The position numbers and the translations under genes are program-made. A DNA stretch of 64,000 nucleotides from Takakia lepidozioides (lineage: Eukaryota > Streptophyta > Takakiopsida > Takakiales > Takakiaceae), in assembly GCA_030704615.1 (NCBI GenBank), contig CM060731.1:20150001-20214000 (forward strand). Direction: 5' to 3'. Below the pieces are notes generated by a model. The model was not told the DNA's origin. It did no database searches and saw only the letters and a program-made list of their open reading frames with translations. Below, one piece after another: positions 10,986-34,130 of the stretch. Every line of letters starts with the position of its first letter. Position 1 is the first letter of the stretch.

Positions 10986-11849
10986 ATAGATTGAGCTTGA
11001 GCGTTTTGCAGAGCAAGAGGAACTCGTTGTCTAAAGAAAGCTACAAGAACAAGAACATAGGCGCACGGGTTTCCAAGGCTTTTGTTTTTCGCTGCACGAT
11101 GGGCACATGTGCGAAGGAAGTCGTTGAACTGATGATGCAAACAACCAAAGATCTCGACTGCCAAAGGAAGGAATGTGTCTCTGGAATGACATGCCCGATA
11201 GTTGCGCCCCTTTCCCTGCGCAGCTACTGAAGCAGCAACTCCCTATGATGAGGCTGTGCGGGGAAGGAGATCCGACCTAGTAGGATCAGCGATGACAACG
11301 TCCGCCAATGTACGCAATCCGTCGTGTGAGAGAACAATGTCAACCCGTCGTCGAGTGGAATGGTGATCGCGGGGTTGATGGGAGTATGTGCACCTGCTCT
11401 CGAAGGACATGTACCCCAACATCGAGAGCAACCGTAGCTGCTCCATCCCGGACGACGTCATGGGTTGCAGAGCGTTCTCCACCGTAGGAGCAACGAAGAA
11501 GATGTACGCCGAGTGAATCAATAGGATGTCGACTAACACACAGTTGTAGTCCTAACACATAGGGATGCGGAAGACCCAGTCGAACTCGTAGGGAGGTGGT
11601 AAATACAGCAGAAGACATACGGAAGGGTGCAATGGTTGGTCGTATCGTGAGCCACGCGCCTGCTCCGGGCTCTGCGCACGAGAGAAGTCTAGCCCGATTT
11701 GTATCCGAAGGAGCATTTGAAAGCATGCTGGAAAAGGAGTGTCGGTGCACGCGTTCCATGATGGTATCCTGTTCACAAAGAAACCGAGATGCCAAGGTTG
11801 GAGCGACTAAGGGCCGGATTCCATAGGCACTCCCAAGCGCCTCTCCCAA
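10985..11849 (-). mobile_element. LINE-type reverse transcriptase C-terminal relic
   Basis: Minus-strand frames carry AEPGAGAWLTIRPT, then SLRVRLGLPHPYVLGLQ, a DSLGVHLLRCSYGGERSATHD segment, RRVDIVLSHDGLRTLADVV, and PLAVEIFGCLHHQFNDFL with FFRQRVPLALQNAQA. I know this order from the C-terminal region of non-LTR reverse transcriptase proteins in algae, mosses and protists. There a zinc-ligand cluster is followed by a nuclease-like domain with a DVV...D core. Here the frame breaks at least twice and the RT palm is missing. The relic is joined at about 10985 to Copia RNase H sequence. Confidence 0.7.
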
Positions 11850-12577
11850 GGGGGCGCCCCTAGGAAGAAATCACCCCTTCAAAATGAGAGGGGGTGGTTC
11901 CATGGAGAGGTTTCCATCCACCCCTCTAGAAATCTTTGGCACCAATTGTTGTGGGCCCATGACATAATAATTGACAATTAATATAAGTTTTGGATGGAAA
12001 TGTCAAAAATCATTCCCTCTCTTAAATTCTAACTTACTTTGGATGGGAATCAGTGGTATTCTGTAAGGCTGCGGGTCGTTGTAGGAAAAAACAAAGATGT
12101 CAGTTAGGGGCGCCGTGAAACTCGTTCGCCCCTTGTGAAAGGACGCTTTTTTGCGGCCCTTAGCACGCCCCTTAGGGAATATCCTATTTCAACCACTCAC
12201 GCCTTGTAAATCTTGGGGGGGGGGGGGCTTTGTAAGTGCCCATAGAATCCGGCTCTAAAGCCCAACTCTAGGAAGGCAGTAGGGGCAGTGACGACTGTGG
12301 ATAGTAAACCCACTCCTCCATAAGAGATCGGGAAGGTAGCCTGAGAGAGGCATGACATAACTATCTGGACCTTGACATCTCTCTTCCAAATGGTGATGGT
12401 GTCCACATTGGTGCCCGAATGAAATGCTAAACGTTATACATTGTTCCTAGAACTGAAATTTCTGCAAGGATGCACTCAAGTCACATGAACTTTGGAGGTC
12501 TGCCAGTGAGTCATGGTAAAAAAAGCTGCTGATACAGTTGGAGAGTCTGAAAATGCACCTCAGGGCAGAAAAATCTC
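11850..12577. other. Intergenic, poly-G tract, no gene
   Basis: No supportable coding region. A run of about 14 G interrupts 12214-12228. Short palindromic stretches such as CCCCTAGG and GGGGCGCCC lie near 11850. The region separates the retroelement relics from the broken IQ-exon copy. Confidence 0.4.
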
Positions 12578-12731
12578 TAGAGATGGGGAGCTTCAATTTT
12601 CTAGATTGGGGAGTGAACAAGAGGCAGAACTGGTTGAAAATGCTCCTTGCAGCTGCACACTTCAGTGGCTGCCATCAGAATGGCAAAAGAGTTCACCTAG
12701 GACAGTGGTATCAGGAACCTCAGGATTGTGA
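12578..12731 (+). pseudogene. Broken copy of exon 1 of the IQ/MFI-like gene
   Basis: The plus strand here aligns base for base with the start of exon 1 of the IQ/MFI-like gene on the minus strand at 10045. It begins ATGGGGAGCTTCAATTTTCT against ATGGGGAAATTTGATTTTCT, and both share SEQE-EL and LPSE-xK segments. One base is lost after the start, so MGSFNFLDW and GSEQEAELVENAP lie in different frames, and a TGA closes the frame at 12731. I see no match to exon 2 or later exons. It is a partial inverted duplicate about 2.5 kb from its source. Confidence 0.8.
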
Positions 12732-13503
12732 GGAGAGAGAAAACCATGGAGTGGTACAAACTGACAATCATGGTAGTGGTTTCCTCATTGTCTGTATCAT
12801 ACTTTGCCCTCATATTTGGAAGGGATGCATTTTCTTCCATGCATGTTGTTTCCTGTTGTTAGTTTGGATTCACTCAGCTCCTTTTCTGGGGGGTTTCTCC
12901 CTCCCCCCACCAGCACCCCGGACTTGGCAAGAGCCCTCCTGTGAATACAAATCACAGCGGAATGGGTTGATAATGCAGGTTCTTGACATACTGATTGGAA
13001 TCCTCAGTACCTGTGGTATCCCAGGAAGGACTCAGACAAGAATTACATGTCTCCACAGTAGTTCCTTTTGGTTCCCTTTTATAATTAGACCTCTACGGGA
13101 TCATTGCTGCTCTGTTGCGTTGGTGACTTGTCAACAGAGCTCGGTACATTTCGTTTTCTGAAATTGGAAGTTGGAGCGACCGCTTGACGATAGCGGCCGA
13201 ATTTCGGTGCGCGGGTAGGGTAGATTACGTTGTTGCTTGATTGGCAGAACCGGATTTAACGTGGAAATGCAAATAAAAACCAGCGTGATGCCTGAAGGCT
13301 GTATGTGTGATTTATGGATGATTGAAAAGCCGAACTTGTAATGTGCAAGCCATGGCTTAGTATGCAGGCAGTGGCATTACACGGCGGGAAAATGGTGATA
13401 TCAGGAATTTCAGCTATGTCGGCGGAAGTGTAATATTATTGGAGGAAGAGATTTCCTTGGCTGCAGCAATTCACTACCTTCGCAACAAAGTACTGGGAGA
13501 GAG
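12732..13503. other. Upstream region of the RBR ligase gene
   Basis: No gene seen. Open frames here lack recognisable domains. The stretch 13140-13503 should hold the promoter and 5' leader of the plus-strand RBR ligase gene. No TATA box was assigned with confidence. Confidence 0.4.
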
Positions 13504-16500
13504 ATGCTGCAGGGCGCATCAAGCTCGTCCAAAGGACTCGCGCCACGAATTTATTTGTCTGATTCCTCAGATGATGAATCAGAAAGGAGGGAGAAGGCTC
13601 TGGACTACTACAAGGTGGCAGTGGGGTCAGCATCAGGTGCTGATGGCAGATGTAACCTGGAGATCCTAGACAAAGCCGTGGCATATTTGCTGTCAATATT
13701 CCCTAAATTGTGTCCTCAAGTAGCTGCTGCCAAATTGTCATCTCAGTTGAAGCGAACGTCTGTGGAGCTAGCTTTGCAGCGGATTACTGAGCAATTCCTG
13801 GAGCATGGCCTCCCGGCGCCTAAGGTGGAACAACAGGAGGGTGCGACATCAGGTGAAAAGGATGTCCGACTTCAGAGCAGTTTGGAGGGGTTTAGTAAGC
13901 CTGATGATGCTGAAGAGCAGGTGGAACCGTTTAAGCTGGACACCGTACCTTCAGAGGTGGTATCAGAGTATAAGGACTGGTGTAATCACCAGTTAACTGT
14001 TGAGTTTCCCAGAGCCTCCATGTCCGTTATAAAGAAATCTCTGAAAATGCACAAGGGAAGATTTGGGCCAGCGTACAGGACTATTAAGCATGCATATGAA
14101 CTCGCCCTTGCCAAGGAAAAGAATTGCCCTGCTGACACAGGTATGGAGTTCTTCTTTGTGGTCTTGGCAAGAGTCAAATTGTGTTTCAATATGCATACTT
14201 GGCTTTGTTTTCGTCGTGGAGAGAGATGTCACTTTGAGAAATAGGTTTTCAAGAAATTATCTAACCCTTCAATTTCTATCGCACGCATCTATCTGCAATT
14301 TCACATACTTCGTATTAGGACTGCTTCATGGGTTGGATGTGACTCTGTGCACATTCTTCATTTTTGAGGTTTTTTCAGAGCTTCCTATTGGTTTGGAGAC
14401 AAAACCTGTGGAGGGGCTGGGTGGAGGGCTGAAGCTCCTGAAGAATGTCAGAGTCCCTTTGAAAGCAAGTGCATTACGTCCCTGTCCATTCTTTGAAAAA
14501 GAATGGACTGCTCTGCAGCTCGCCTTCTCAAAGGTCCAAGAGCAACAGGATGAAGCTGTTGCAAAAGAGCTTAACGAGAAAGAATATGTATCATCAGGGC
14601 AGCAGATTGAGTGTGGGTGTTGTTATTCTGACTACCCTTTTGAGGAGATGGCTCAGGTATTTCCTGCTGGGTTTGTGGGATAGACAAGCTGGGTTCTTCT
14701 ATAGATACAATGTGGTTCAAAACAATGAGCATCAAGAGAGCATCAACAACAATACGATATTACTGAAATTGTCTTTCTTCCATGGTAAGAGTTTTGGCAT
14801 GTTGTGACTTAGTCTTTGTTCATCAGTTGGTGAAATTTGAATACCTCTGTGAACCCAATAGATGTGCTGTGTGTGCAAGCTAGGGTGTAGTAAGAAATGG
14901 AAGCTGATGGCAGTGTGCAGAAGGGCACCTCTTTTGTTTTGGCTGCTTGCGACGTCAAGTAGAGGAGTCTACTTTTGGTGGGTTACAAGCTCGTGGCGCT
15001 CTCCCTTGCATGGATACTGATGGCTGCACTGAATCTTTCCCTTTGTCCGAGGTACATTACCTTCTTATTGGGAATTCCAGGTGCTGCAATTCTATCGACA
15101 CCCTTAACGCTTGCTGCTCCTGGCTGTTACTAATGATGATTCTACCATTTTTCCTTTGAACTTGGAGCTTGTACTTCATCACGCCTCTGATAATTGTAAT
15201 TCCTACATGGATGAAGCCGTAAATAGATTCATGGCACCTACCATGGGTTTTCCAAGAAATCTCTCAAGTCATGGTGATGAGGAGGTTTTGTGCAGAATGG
15301 CTTTAATGCAATTGGATGTATTGAGGTGACAGGTGAGACGAGCACTGCCACCTGAAGTTTTGTTGAAGTATGAGCAGCGTCAGGCTGAAGATGCAGTTGC
15401 TCGAGCTAAGATCCCAGGGCTGGTGAGGATGACAATGTTACTGTCCAGTTGTTATGTCACACAAATGCTTTGGAATTGTTGCTGCCGAAGTGGATCTCTG
15501 TATGATTTGTTAGCACAAAAGTGTGATAAATTTGAACTTGGCCAAAGGGAGGACTGTCATCCACCTTGGAGTGATTTTGGAGAGAAGGGTTTGCACTACA
15601 ACACTTCGAGTGACCAGAGATTTGCAACTTGGGGTAGTAATAGTGTGGCTGCTTCATGTCTAGGAAGTATTGACCTCTGGCAGTGTGCGCTGCAGGTCTA
15701 TTGTCCATTTTGTAACATGCCGTGGCAGGTGGATCCAGAGCTGCGTGTTCTGGAGTGCCCTAATGAAACCTGTCGAAAGGTGGTTGGTTTTTCTTTTGAT
15801 CCACAAAATTGAACAGTCAATTGCAAGAATTGACAAGTTATCTTGTTTAAGCCACCTGGACTGACAATCTCAATTTAGATTTTCTCTCAACTAAACATTG
15901 TCTCAAAGTTCTATATCACTTATGAGACAGTGAAATGGTGTCAAGTTTTCAGTCCTGTATACATTCAACATCATGAGGATAGGCTGTTGGACCCTTGCTC
16001 ATAAGTCAGGAGAGAAGGAAGGGGTGAAATCCTGGTGCGTCCTTGTCTTGGATGTGAGTAGGAAAGTGCGATTTGGTTTGTCTACAAGTAGATGGGTGAA
16101 AGGAAGTCCCATTGAGTGTGAATTTGAGGGTGTATTATGTTCCCAGGCATCCTGTATTCTTTGCAAGGAGCCCAGTCATCTGCCGCTTCGCTGTGAAGAA
16201 GCTGAGAAGGTGTGTATTGACCAGCTGTGCACTGTATTAGTCGGTTTTTCTTTCAGTAAACTCCTGAAAGTGGAAAGTTTTTACCACTTTCTGCAATAAC
16301 ACACTCATCAAACAGTAAGGGAAGAAGAAAATTAAGAATTCTTGGTCTAGGTTTCACCTTCTAATTTTTCTCCTCTGTAACTGACCTCCTCAGCACACTT
16401 TCTTCCATGCACCGCCACATGGACTACATTTCAAACAAACAAACAAATTCAATTAAATTTGTGGAAGCTTCAAATCTCAATAATACGTATGCTTCTTTAG

Positions 16501-18618
16501 TTCTTCCATACGAGTTCCGAGTTTGACTGCTTGATTGCACACCATCACCCTGGTCATATTTCCCTCTCCCATCATGAGGTGTTGATTTCTGTATCCAAGG
16601 GATGCAACCCAACATGATTAAATGTAACTGGATGTAAATTTTTGAAGGCCTGCATTGCTGAAAGGTGCTGTCTGCCACATGATTTACAATCAAGCTCATA
16701 TTTCGTGTTGGTTTCCATGTGAAAGTGGGAGTGTTTGCACCCACCTTTTCAAAGTAGAAAAGGCTAGGGGCTGCGTGCTAGTTGATGTGAAAATCAATTG
16801 TTTGTTTGCTGGTGGGTTATGCAGAAGTCTGAGACCTGTCTTAGGAGGCGAATTGAGGAGGTAAGCTAGTTCACCAGAAGCTTTCTTGACTTCCGAGTAC
16901 CTAGGATCCATACACCTGCATTGAGATAGGCTAGACGACAGGTCTCTGTTTGTTTTTCTGTAATGTGTTCCTATGCTGACCTTTTTCAAGTTGTGACTTA
17001 CCTAACTTTCTGTTAAATGTGCCATTCACTTATCTTCCCACAGTTGGGAAGTTGGAAATCAATGCTGAGATTGTTTGTGGATTTGTGCAGCTCATGACGA
17101 AAGCTCTTATAAGAGAATGCAATTCTTGCAGAGCAGAGTTGGTGAAAAGTGACGGCTGCAATAAGGTAAACCTATCAACAATATTGTATGGCTCCAAAAC
17201 AGCTCCATGAAGTTAGAATGTACTCATAAGATGTTGTTTGCCGTAGTGTTCCATGAATTAGGGTTGACACTGCAGAGGGCCATCCTCTGGATACTGGATA
17301 TCTTCTTCCAGCTAGACTTAGGAGCATTGGTTGCTGCATCAACCGATCAAGTTGCACCGTCCTTGTCTACCTTGTTACCACTTTTGAGGGGATTTGAACC
17401 CAGTTTGGTCGGTGGAGGATGGCGGTTTTGAAAAGTTTTTAATTTGGGAACTCTAACTCTCTCCGAAGAGGGAGAGTGGATGGTTTTCTGTGGTTTTCCA
17501 AATTTATTTTCCTCTAATTAAGGGAGTCGTTGACTCTCAGAGGTGAAAGGTCATATAAACGGCATAGGGGAATGTGTCTATCTGCAGCTGTTTTGTGCAT
17601 TCTGATGCATCTTCTGTCTATTTTCCTGACCTTTGACATAGTTGTCTGTTCTTAGGTGACGTGCAGATGTGGACAGACCATGTGCTACGTGTGTCGGAAG
17701 TCGATTCAAGCCAATTATTCGCACTTCTGCCAGGTTACTTGCTCTGTTCTCTTCCGGTGCTTACAATGGCATTGGATATAATTTCAAAACACATTTTACT
17801 GTCAAATTATCTGGAATATCTCAGTGCTGTGTTGCATTGCTGAGGTTCGTCTGGAAACAGGGGCCGTGTGTCCCGAAAGAGGGAGGGATTAGGTTACGTT
17901 GGACCGGCAGTTTGCCCCGTGTTTGGCAAGGATCCCAGTAGTGTATTTTTCTGCTCTTGCTTTGCTTTAAAGCTTGCATCAACTTTTTACTCTTTCAGTC
18001 CACTGCATTGAAGGTTGAATTATCAAGAAAGTGACGAATCTCCTCTACTCTCTACTTATAGAGGGTTGTGTGTCTTGTTCACAGCATACGTGGGAACCAG
18101 GGAAGCCTTGTCTGCGGTGTGAGCTGTGTCATCTGTGGGAACAGGTAACTGCCACTTAATTTGTCAGGATCATTGGAAGAAACTGGAATTATCATTCCTT
18201 GGCTTTATGGGTATTGAACAAGGATTATACAGGTTGCGTGCATTTGAGGGCCTTCCATCTGAGGGTTACAGTGACCCCACTGTGGACTTGTTGAAACCTT
18301 CTGTTGCCGAACAGTGCCCTTGACCTTCTGCTGCTTTTGTTGATAGAATGTACTGTCAAGTGTCAGGAGGAGGAGCAGGAGGTGGTGAATGCTGCCAAAG
18401 AGGCAGCAATGAAGGAGATCGCTGACAAGGAGCCAAGTTTGTTGAAGCGCCCAATTGGACCCAAGCCAGAGCCACCGCCTAAAAAGCGTCAACAGCTTCC
18501 GCCAGCCCACCAACCTCCGTTCCTGCCTGGCCACCCTATACCTTTCCCCCTTGAAAATTTGGCTCAATATGCTCAAGCCATGGCCGATGCTGCCATGAAT
18601 GGCAACATGTCTGATTAA
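13504..18618 (+). CDS. RNF216/Triad3-like RBR E3 ubiquitin ligase, 11 exons
   Basis: Exons at 13504-14140, 14379-14656, 14914-15051, 15333-15422, 15696-15779, 16147-16209, 16825-16860, 17091-17165, 17656-17733, 18085-18144 and about 18361-18618 join in frame to about 598 residues. RING1 begins at IECGCCYSDYPFEEM (about 289) and continues CAEGHLFCFGCLRR. The IBR domain runs from VYCPFCNMPWQV (382) through CPNETCRK and CILCKEPSHLPLRCEE. RING2 runs from IRECNSCRAELVKSDGCNK (450) to VTCRCGQTMCYVCR. The Cys of VTC (about 470) corresponds to the RBR catalytic cysteine that takes ubiquitin as a thioester. Spacing and order match RNF216/Triad3 rather than Ariadne. The tail is rich in Pro/Lys and has no known domain. 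The last acceptor is uncertain: the one at 18346 would break the frame, while 18360 keeps it. The start at 13504 is the first ATG of the open exon. Confidence 0.88.
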
Positions 18619-19703
18619 TTTGCTCCAAGAGCTCCATCTGGCCTTCACACTGGTTGTATTGCCTAGAAATGATGAGACAAAAGAGCACATGTGCGCCAAC
18701 AGATTTTTTCGGACTTGTTTGGAGGGATTGGATTGTAGCTTATACCAATACTTGCGGAAGAAATGGTAGTGCAACTGTGCATCGGTTTCTGTGGGTTCAA
18801 ATTTTTTGGCCATTTTCTGAGAGGAGATGTCATTGGTTTTAACGTTTTGAGGTTGTTAAACCATTAACAAATGCGTTCAATGTGAACCCTCTCTTCTTCG
18901 CTCTTGGCGGCTACTTTCCTTAAAATTATGAGGAAGTTGTGCTTTTTGTTAAGGCTGTTTGAAGCCCTTGTGGCAAACAAAGGGAGCAAAGTAGTGGCTA
19001 AGAAACCTAGGAGATAATCTGGGAGTTGAATCAAAAGTGGCCATTCCAAGCATCCAATGGTTATATCGAATTGCCTGCTACAGTCTACAAATTTTCTAAA
19101 TAGGTTAGTGAACTTGAGACTTGGGGCCTGAGTGATGCATTGAAAGGCCTTCCAAGGCAAGATCAGAGTTTTTGGCATTCACAAGATTCAACATAATGCA
19201 CTGTATGACTGAAGTCTGTGTCTGAGCTGGGTTGAGCCATCACATCTAGAACACTGCTCAACAGGTTTCCAGTAATCAGGGGATCTCAAGGTCGCACCAA
19301 TTAGTGAGCATATGCAGGGGAAATGGCTTGAAGAGCTTATCCTTGAGCTTTCAGTGCACCATGTCAAGCCCAGGCCAAAAAAGGTGTCATGAGAAGGCGA
19401 TTCTTGATTTTTAGTATGTCCTAGCGATCCCCGAGCCGAATTTAGGTATTGACACGATCATTACCCCTTGATCATGAGCTCCATTTGCAGCTTGCAAAAG
19501 TGAGCTAGTTTACCTCATCTGGGAAATAGCAAAAACAAGAGTTTCTGGGATGGTGCCAAATGTAGCATACATACAAGAGAGCACCCCAACTGCTATATTG
19601 AATTTGATAGTGACAAAAAGGGGAATTTGGAATCCCGGCAGGAATTCATTACAAAAAGAACGGGCAGTGATTGTAATTTACATTCAAACATATTCACTGC
19701 TAC
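18619..19703. other. Convergent intergenic spacer between RBR gene and PARP1
   Basis: Both flanking genes end towards this spacer, so it should hold their 3' untranslated regions and polyadenylation signals. No other gene is supportable, and the short frames show no domain. Confidence 0.5.
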
Positions 19704-19779
19704 AGCAAAGACCTGAAAGTCCCAGTGTTTGTGATTGAACTTTATCTTGAGCAAGAACCGCAGCAAAGACCTGAAGGTC

Positions 19780-30982
<11,203 letters not shown>

Positions 30983-31396
30983 GGATCGTTAGCCCCTCCC
31001 CTAGCCTCTGCATACACACGCACACTCAAGCGCGAGAGAGACGGGGAAGATGAAGTGGCGAAAGGGTATCGCCACGACTGAGCCTTTGCGGCTTCGCCGT
31101 GGCTATATTTTAGGTCTGGATTAGTTAGAGTTTTGTTACTAATCACGAGCTAATTAGTTAGTAATGTGTAACACCCCAGTATTTAGGTAAGCCGCTTAAC
31201 ATAATTATTGCTTTAAGTACAGCAAGGAGAGGATTCTCATCCATCTATGCTTCTGTTCATCCTGACACGCGGGAGCTTCTGCGAGCATGAATGTTGGCGG
31301 CTGCCGACGTGGAAAATATCTTTGGTTTGCCATGTGGCATAGGTTCAGATAAAGTACAGCCTAACTTAGATCCTGACGTAGTTTTCCAGTGTTGTT
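30983..31396. promoter_or_regulatory. PARP1 upstream region
   Basis: This is the 5' flank of PARP1, read leftward. It contains no gene. A TATA-like element on the minus strand cannot be chosen with confidence. The heptamer cluster listed next begins about 410 bp upstream of the start codon. Confidence 0.4.
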
Positions 31397-31862
31397 CTGG
31401 TATCAGGTTTAGGGTTTAGGACATACCAGTCTGGTCTATAAAATGGTGGATGTATTTTATTTTTTTCCAGATACTGGTATGAGTTTTGAGTATCACGAGC
31501 ACAATACCAGCTGGTATGAGATATCAATTCTGGTATCATTCCAAAGCCATCTTGAATTACAGGTTTATCGAATAGCAAGTATCAAGTGAAAACAAATAGG
31601 TACAATACATATGAAGAACGAAATATATATGAGTACAAGTATGTAGGCATTTGTACACATAAATGAGTGTAGTACACATACCAGAGTAAATGAGGAAGAG
31701 GGGGGGGGGGTTTACTGGTATTGTGGCTAGTATGAAAAATCTAATACCAGCCTGGTCTGGTATATGACCAAGTATTCTCACAAATGATACCAGACTGGTC
31801 TGGTATCTAATACCATTGCATATACCAGTACACATACCAGTCCTTCACCTCTATATACCAGT
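31397..31862. repeat. ATACCAG/CTGGTAT heptamer cluster
   Basis: About 15 copies of the heptamer ATACCAG or its complement CTGGTAT lie in about 465 bp, in both orientations and at irregular spacing. Some sit back to back as ATACCAGCTGGTAT or as ATACCAGACTGGTCTGGTAT. Chance would give well under one copy. A run of about 11 G interrupts it near 31702. It lies upstream of PARP1 and may be an element relic or a binding-site array. Confidence 0.85.
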
Positions 31863-32570
31863 CTAACACTATTTCCCCCACTTTGCTTCAAAACAGAATT
31901 CTGCCTTGCAATTGATCACTGGATCTCATTTATTTGTTGGCCCATCCCTTAAGAGGCCGAGACTACACATCATTGTCAAAAGTCCTTGCGATCACTTTCC
32001 CAGATCAAACCTGCACTGAATACACCAGCTACTTGGCAAAGCCTTTACAAAATACACTCAATTATTTTTATTTTTATTTTTTAAAATAAAAGGCGTTGGC
32101 CATTTACTTTATTGGAGAGGAAAATTTTAAAACCCCCATGATGCCATAAGGCAGAGTGCGCATCCAAGGGATGAGGGACGAGCCCACACTAAAGCGAGAG
32201 AGACCGCCGAAATGGCAATTGCTGATGGCCATAAAGGCCCCTTGGAGATGAAGATGGGCAACCTTTGTGAGCCATACCACCACCCCAGGATATGATGGTT
32301 TAAATGCCTATAATTATTTATATTGTAGTTATATATTATTATATTCGATAAATGATATATAGTATATATTTTCATCGTAATACTATCCAATTTTAATATT
32401 AAATCCAATTTTATTTTTCCTTTCTCTCTTTGGTTATCTTAAACATTTTTGGCTAAAAAATGATTTGTTGTTGTTTTGGGGAATTGATCCCAAGATCAAT
32501 GTCCTTGCTCAAGAGAGCATTTATATGGGTTGGTGTTTTAGTATCCACATTTTTCCCCACCTTCCACAGC
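31863..32570. other. AT-rich spacer
   Basis: No gene seen. Strongly AT-rich sequence with TATATA runs at about 32320-32400 and poly-T/A near 32060-32095. Confidence 0.4.
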
Positions 32571-32990
32571 CTCTCATTTTAAGATAATAGGGTCTTCAAT
32601 GGGCGCTTGCGATGTGGCCGGTGGGCCCCGCGCACGGACGCCCGGCTCCGCCCGCCGTTGCGAGCGGTCGCCCAGCCGCGGGCGCGGCTGCAGCAACCGC
32701 GCCCGCGCTCCCGTCCGCTGCGCGACCGGTCCCCCGCCCATGAGTCCGCTGCCCTCCAGTCTGCCAATCCGCCAGTCTGCCCGCCAGTCCGGTGCTGGCC
32801 AGTCCGCTGCCTAGCAGTCGGCCAGTCGGCCAGTCCCCCGCCCATGAGTCCGCTGCCCTCCAGTCTGCCAGTCCGCCAGTCTGCCCGCCAGTCCGCTAGC
32901 CAGTCCTCTGCCATCCAGTCCGCTGACGGCGCAGGATTTCCACCGTCCATTCTCATAACCCATCCGAGCCCTTCATTTTTAGGGCTGCGA
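32571..32990. repeat. GC-rich CCAGTCYGC minisatellite, MITE-related
   Basis: The segment opens with CTCTCATTTTAAGATAATAG, like the terminus of the MITE at 55080. It then runs into GC-rich sequence with many CCAGTCCGC/CCAGTCTGC units. A unit of about 75 bp containing ATGAGTCCGCTGCCCTCCAG is repeated near 32740 and 32845. Frames across it are low-complexity and not supportable as genes. The opposite terminus was not found. Confidence 0.65.
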
Positions 32991-33809
32991 AAATGGCAAT
33001 GATCTTGCCACCAAATCCCGGCCACTCTCTTTTTACGGCTGTTTGTTGTCCGATGTTGCGGTAGGTGTTTCCATGCACGCGACTGTTCCTCTTTTGCGCG
33101 CGATGTTCATGATGATGATGAAGCGTGTGCTTGAACATGAGAGGACTGTCTCGGCACTACAGCCACCATCGTGCATATGCTTCCACTATTTTTGCCTTCT
33201 TGTTGTGCTTTCGGGAACCTTCGTTTTATGGTTTGGTTCTATGTCATAAATATGGAAAATGCGGACATCTGTCGTCGATAACGTCCCCTGCTTGTGATCC
33301 GTCATGATACGTTTAGCCCCTTCGTACTGCATCCCTCATGAGAGCCTTCACAAGTTTAGTTCGTTAAATAAACCCATGGGTAACATGGGCGTGAAAATGG
33401 CAGAAGCGTATGCACATGGGGGCGTGTATTGCAGATTTCGTATCGGACGATGGGACTGTTTATGTGACCAAGTATAGCAGCTTGTATCCGTCGTGCATAA
33501 GTTGTGGAAAAGGGTGGAGAATCTGAAGAAACCCAACTTTGTGATGGATCCACATGGTATTATATAAGGGATGGCAGCACAAAAAAACAATTTGAGTCGT
33601 CACGGAACACCATCCAGTCCTAAGGTCCTCAAACATCCACATACACTTGCTGAATGCAGATGTTTGAGCCACGACGGGAGTAGGTGCAGAATGCGGGAGT
33701 AGGTGCAGAATCGGTACATTGTTGCATTTGCCAGGAGACGGACCAGGCTGAGACAATTGCATCTGCAAATGCGCGTGGATGTTTGAGGTCCGTTGTGCGG
33801 CGAGTTTGT
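32991..33809. other. Spacer with short tandem repeat, no gene
   Basis: No supportable gene. An 18-bp unit GGGAGTAGGTGCAGAAT(N) is repeated twice near 33676-33712. Other open frames show no domain. Confidence 0.4.
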
Positions 33810-34130
33810 TCAGAGTGGGTCCGCTAGCCCGTCAGTGCTCCGGATATTCCCCTTATTGCGTGCATAACAGTCAGTTTGGAGGCAGTCTGCTGGAAGTCCG
33901 TCTGTTGGGATATCAGTCTGTTGCACTTGTGAATTTGTCAGTCTGTTGTGTCGGAAGTCTGTTGCACTAAGTCTGTTCGACTTCTTATTTTTCCTCCGGT
34001 CAGTCTTTTGGGTTGTTCTCCCGCCAGTCTGGCGAAACGTCCGTCTGCTGGACAGTTCTCCTCTATGGATATCAGTCTGTTGGACTGTGCATGCATCAGT
34101 CTGTTGTGCCGCGAGTCTGTTCGCAATGCT
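33810..34130. repeat. Irregular CAGTCTGTTG array
   Basis: The decamer CAGTCTGTTG and close variants (GTCCGTCTGTTG, GTCTGCTGG) recur a dozen or so times at irregular spacing. The motif matches units inside the MITE at 55080-55641 (on its complement) and the GC-rich array at 32571-32990, so the three loci appear related. Confidence 0.7.

Noticed and set aside
17385-17420. GGGATTTGAACCC, a tRNA B-box look-alike inside an intron of the RBR gene
   Set aside because: No A box lies at the right distance on the minus strand and no cloverleaf can be drawn.
32579-33025. Long GC-rich open frames on both strands
   Set aside because: They arise from the CCAGTCYGC minisatellite. The translations are low-complexity Arg/Ser/Pro or Trp/Arg repeats without any domain.
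33460-33768. A 102-codon minus-strand frame
   Set aside because: No domain, unusual composition, and neighbours are repeats only.
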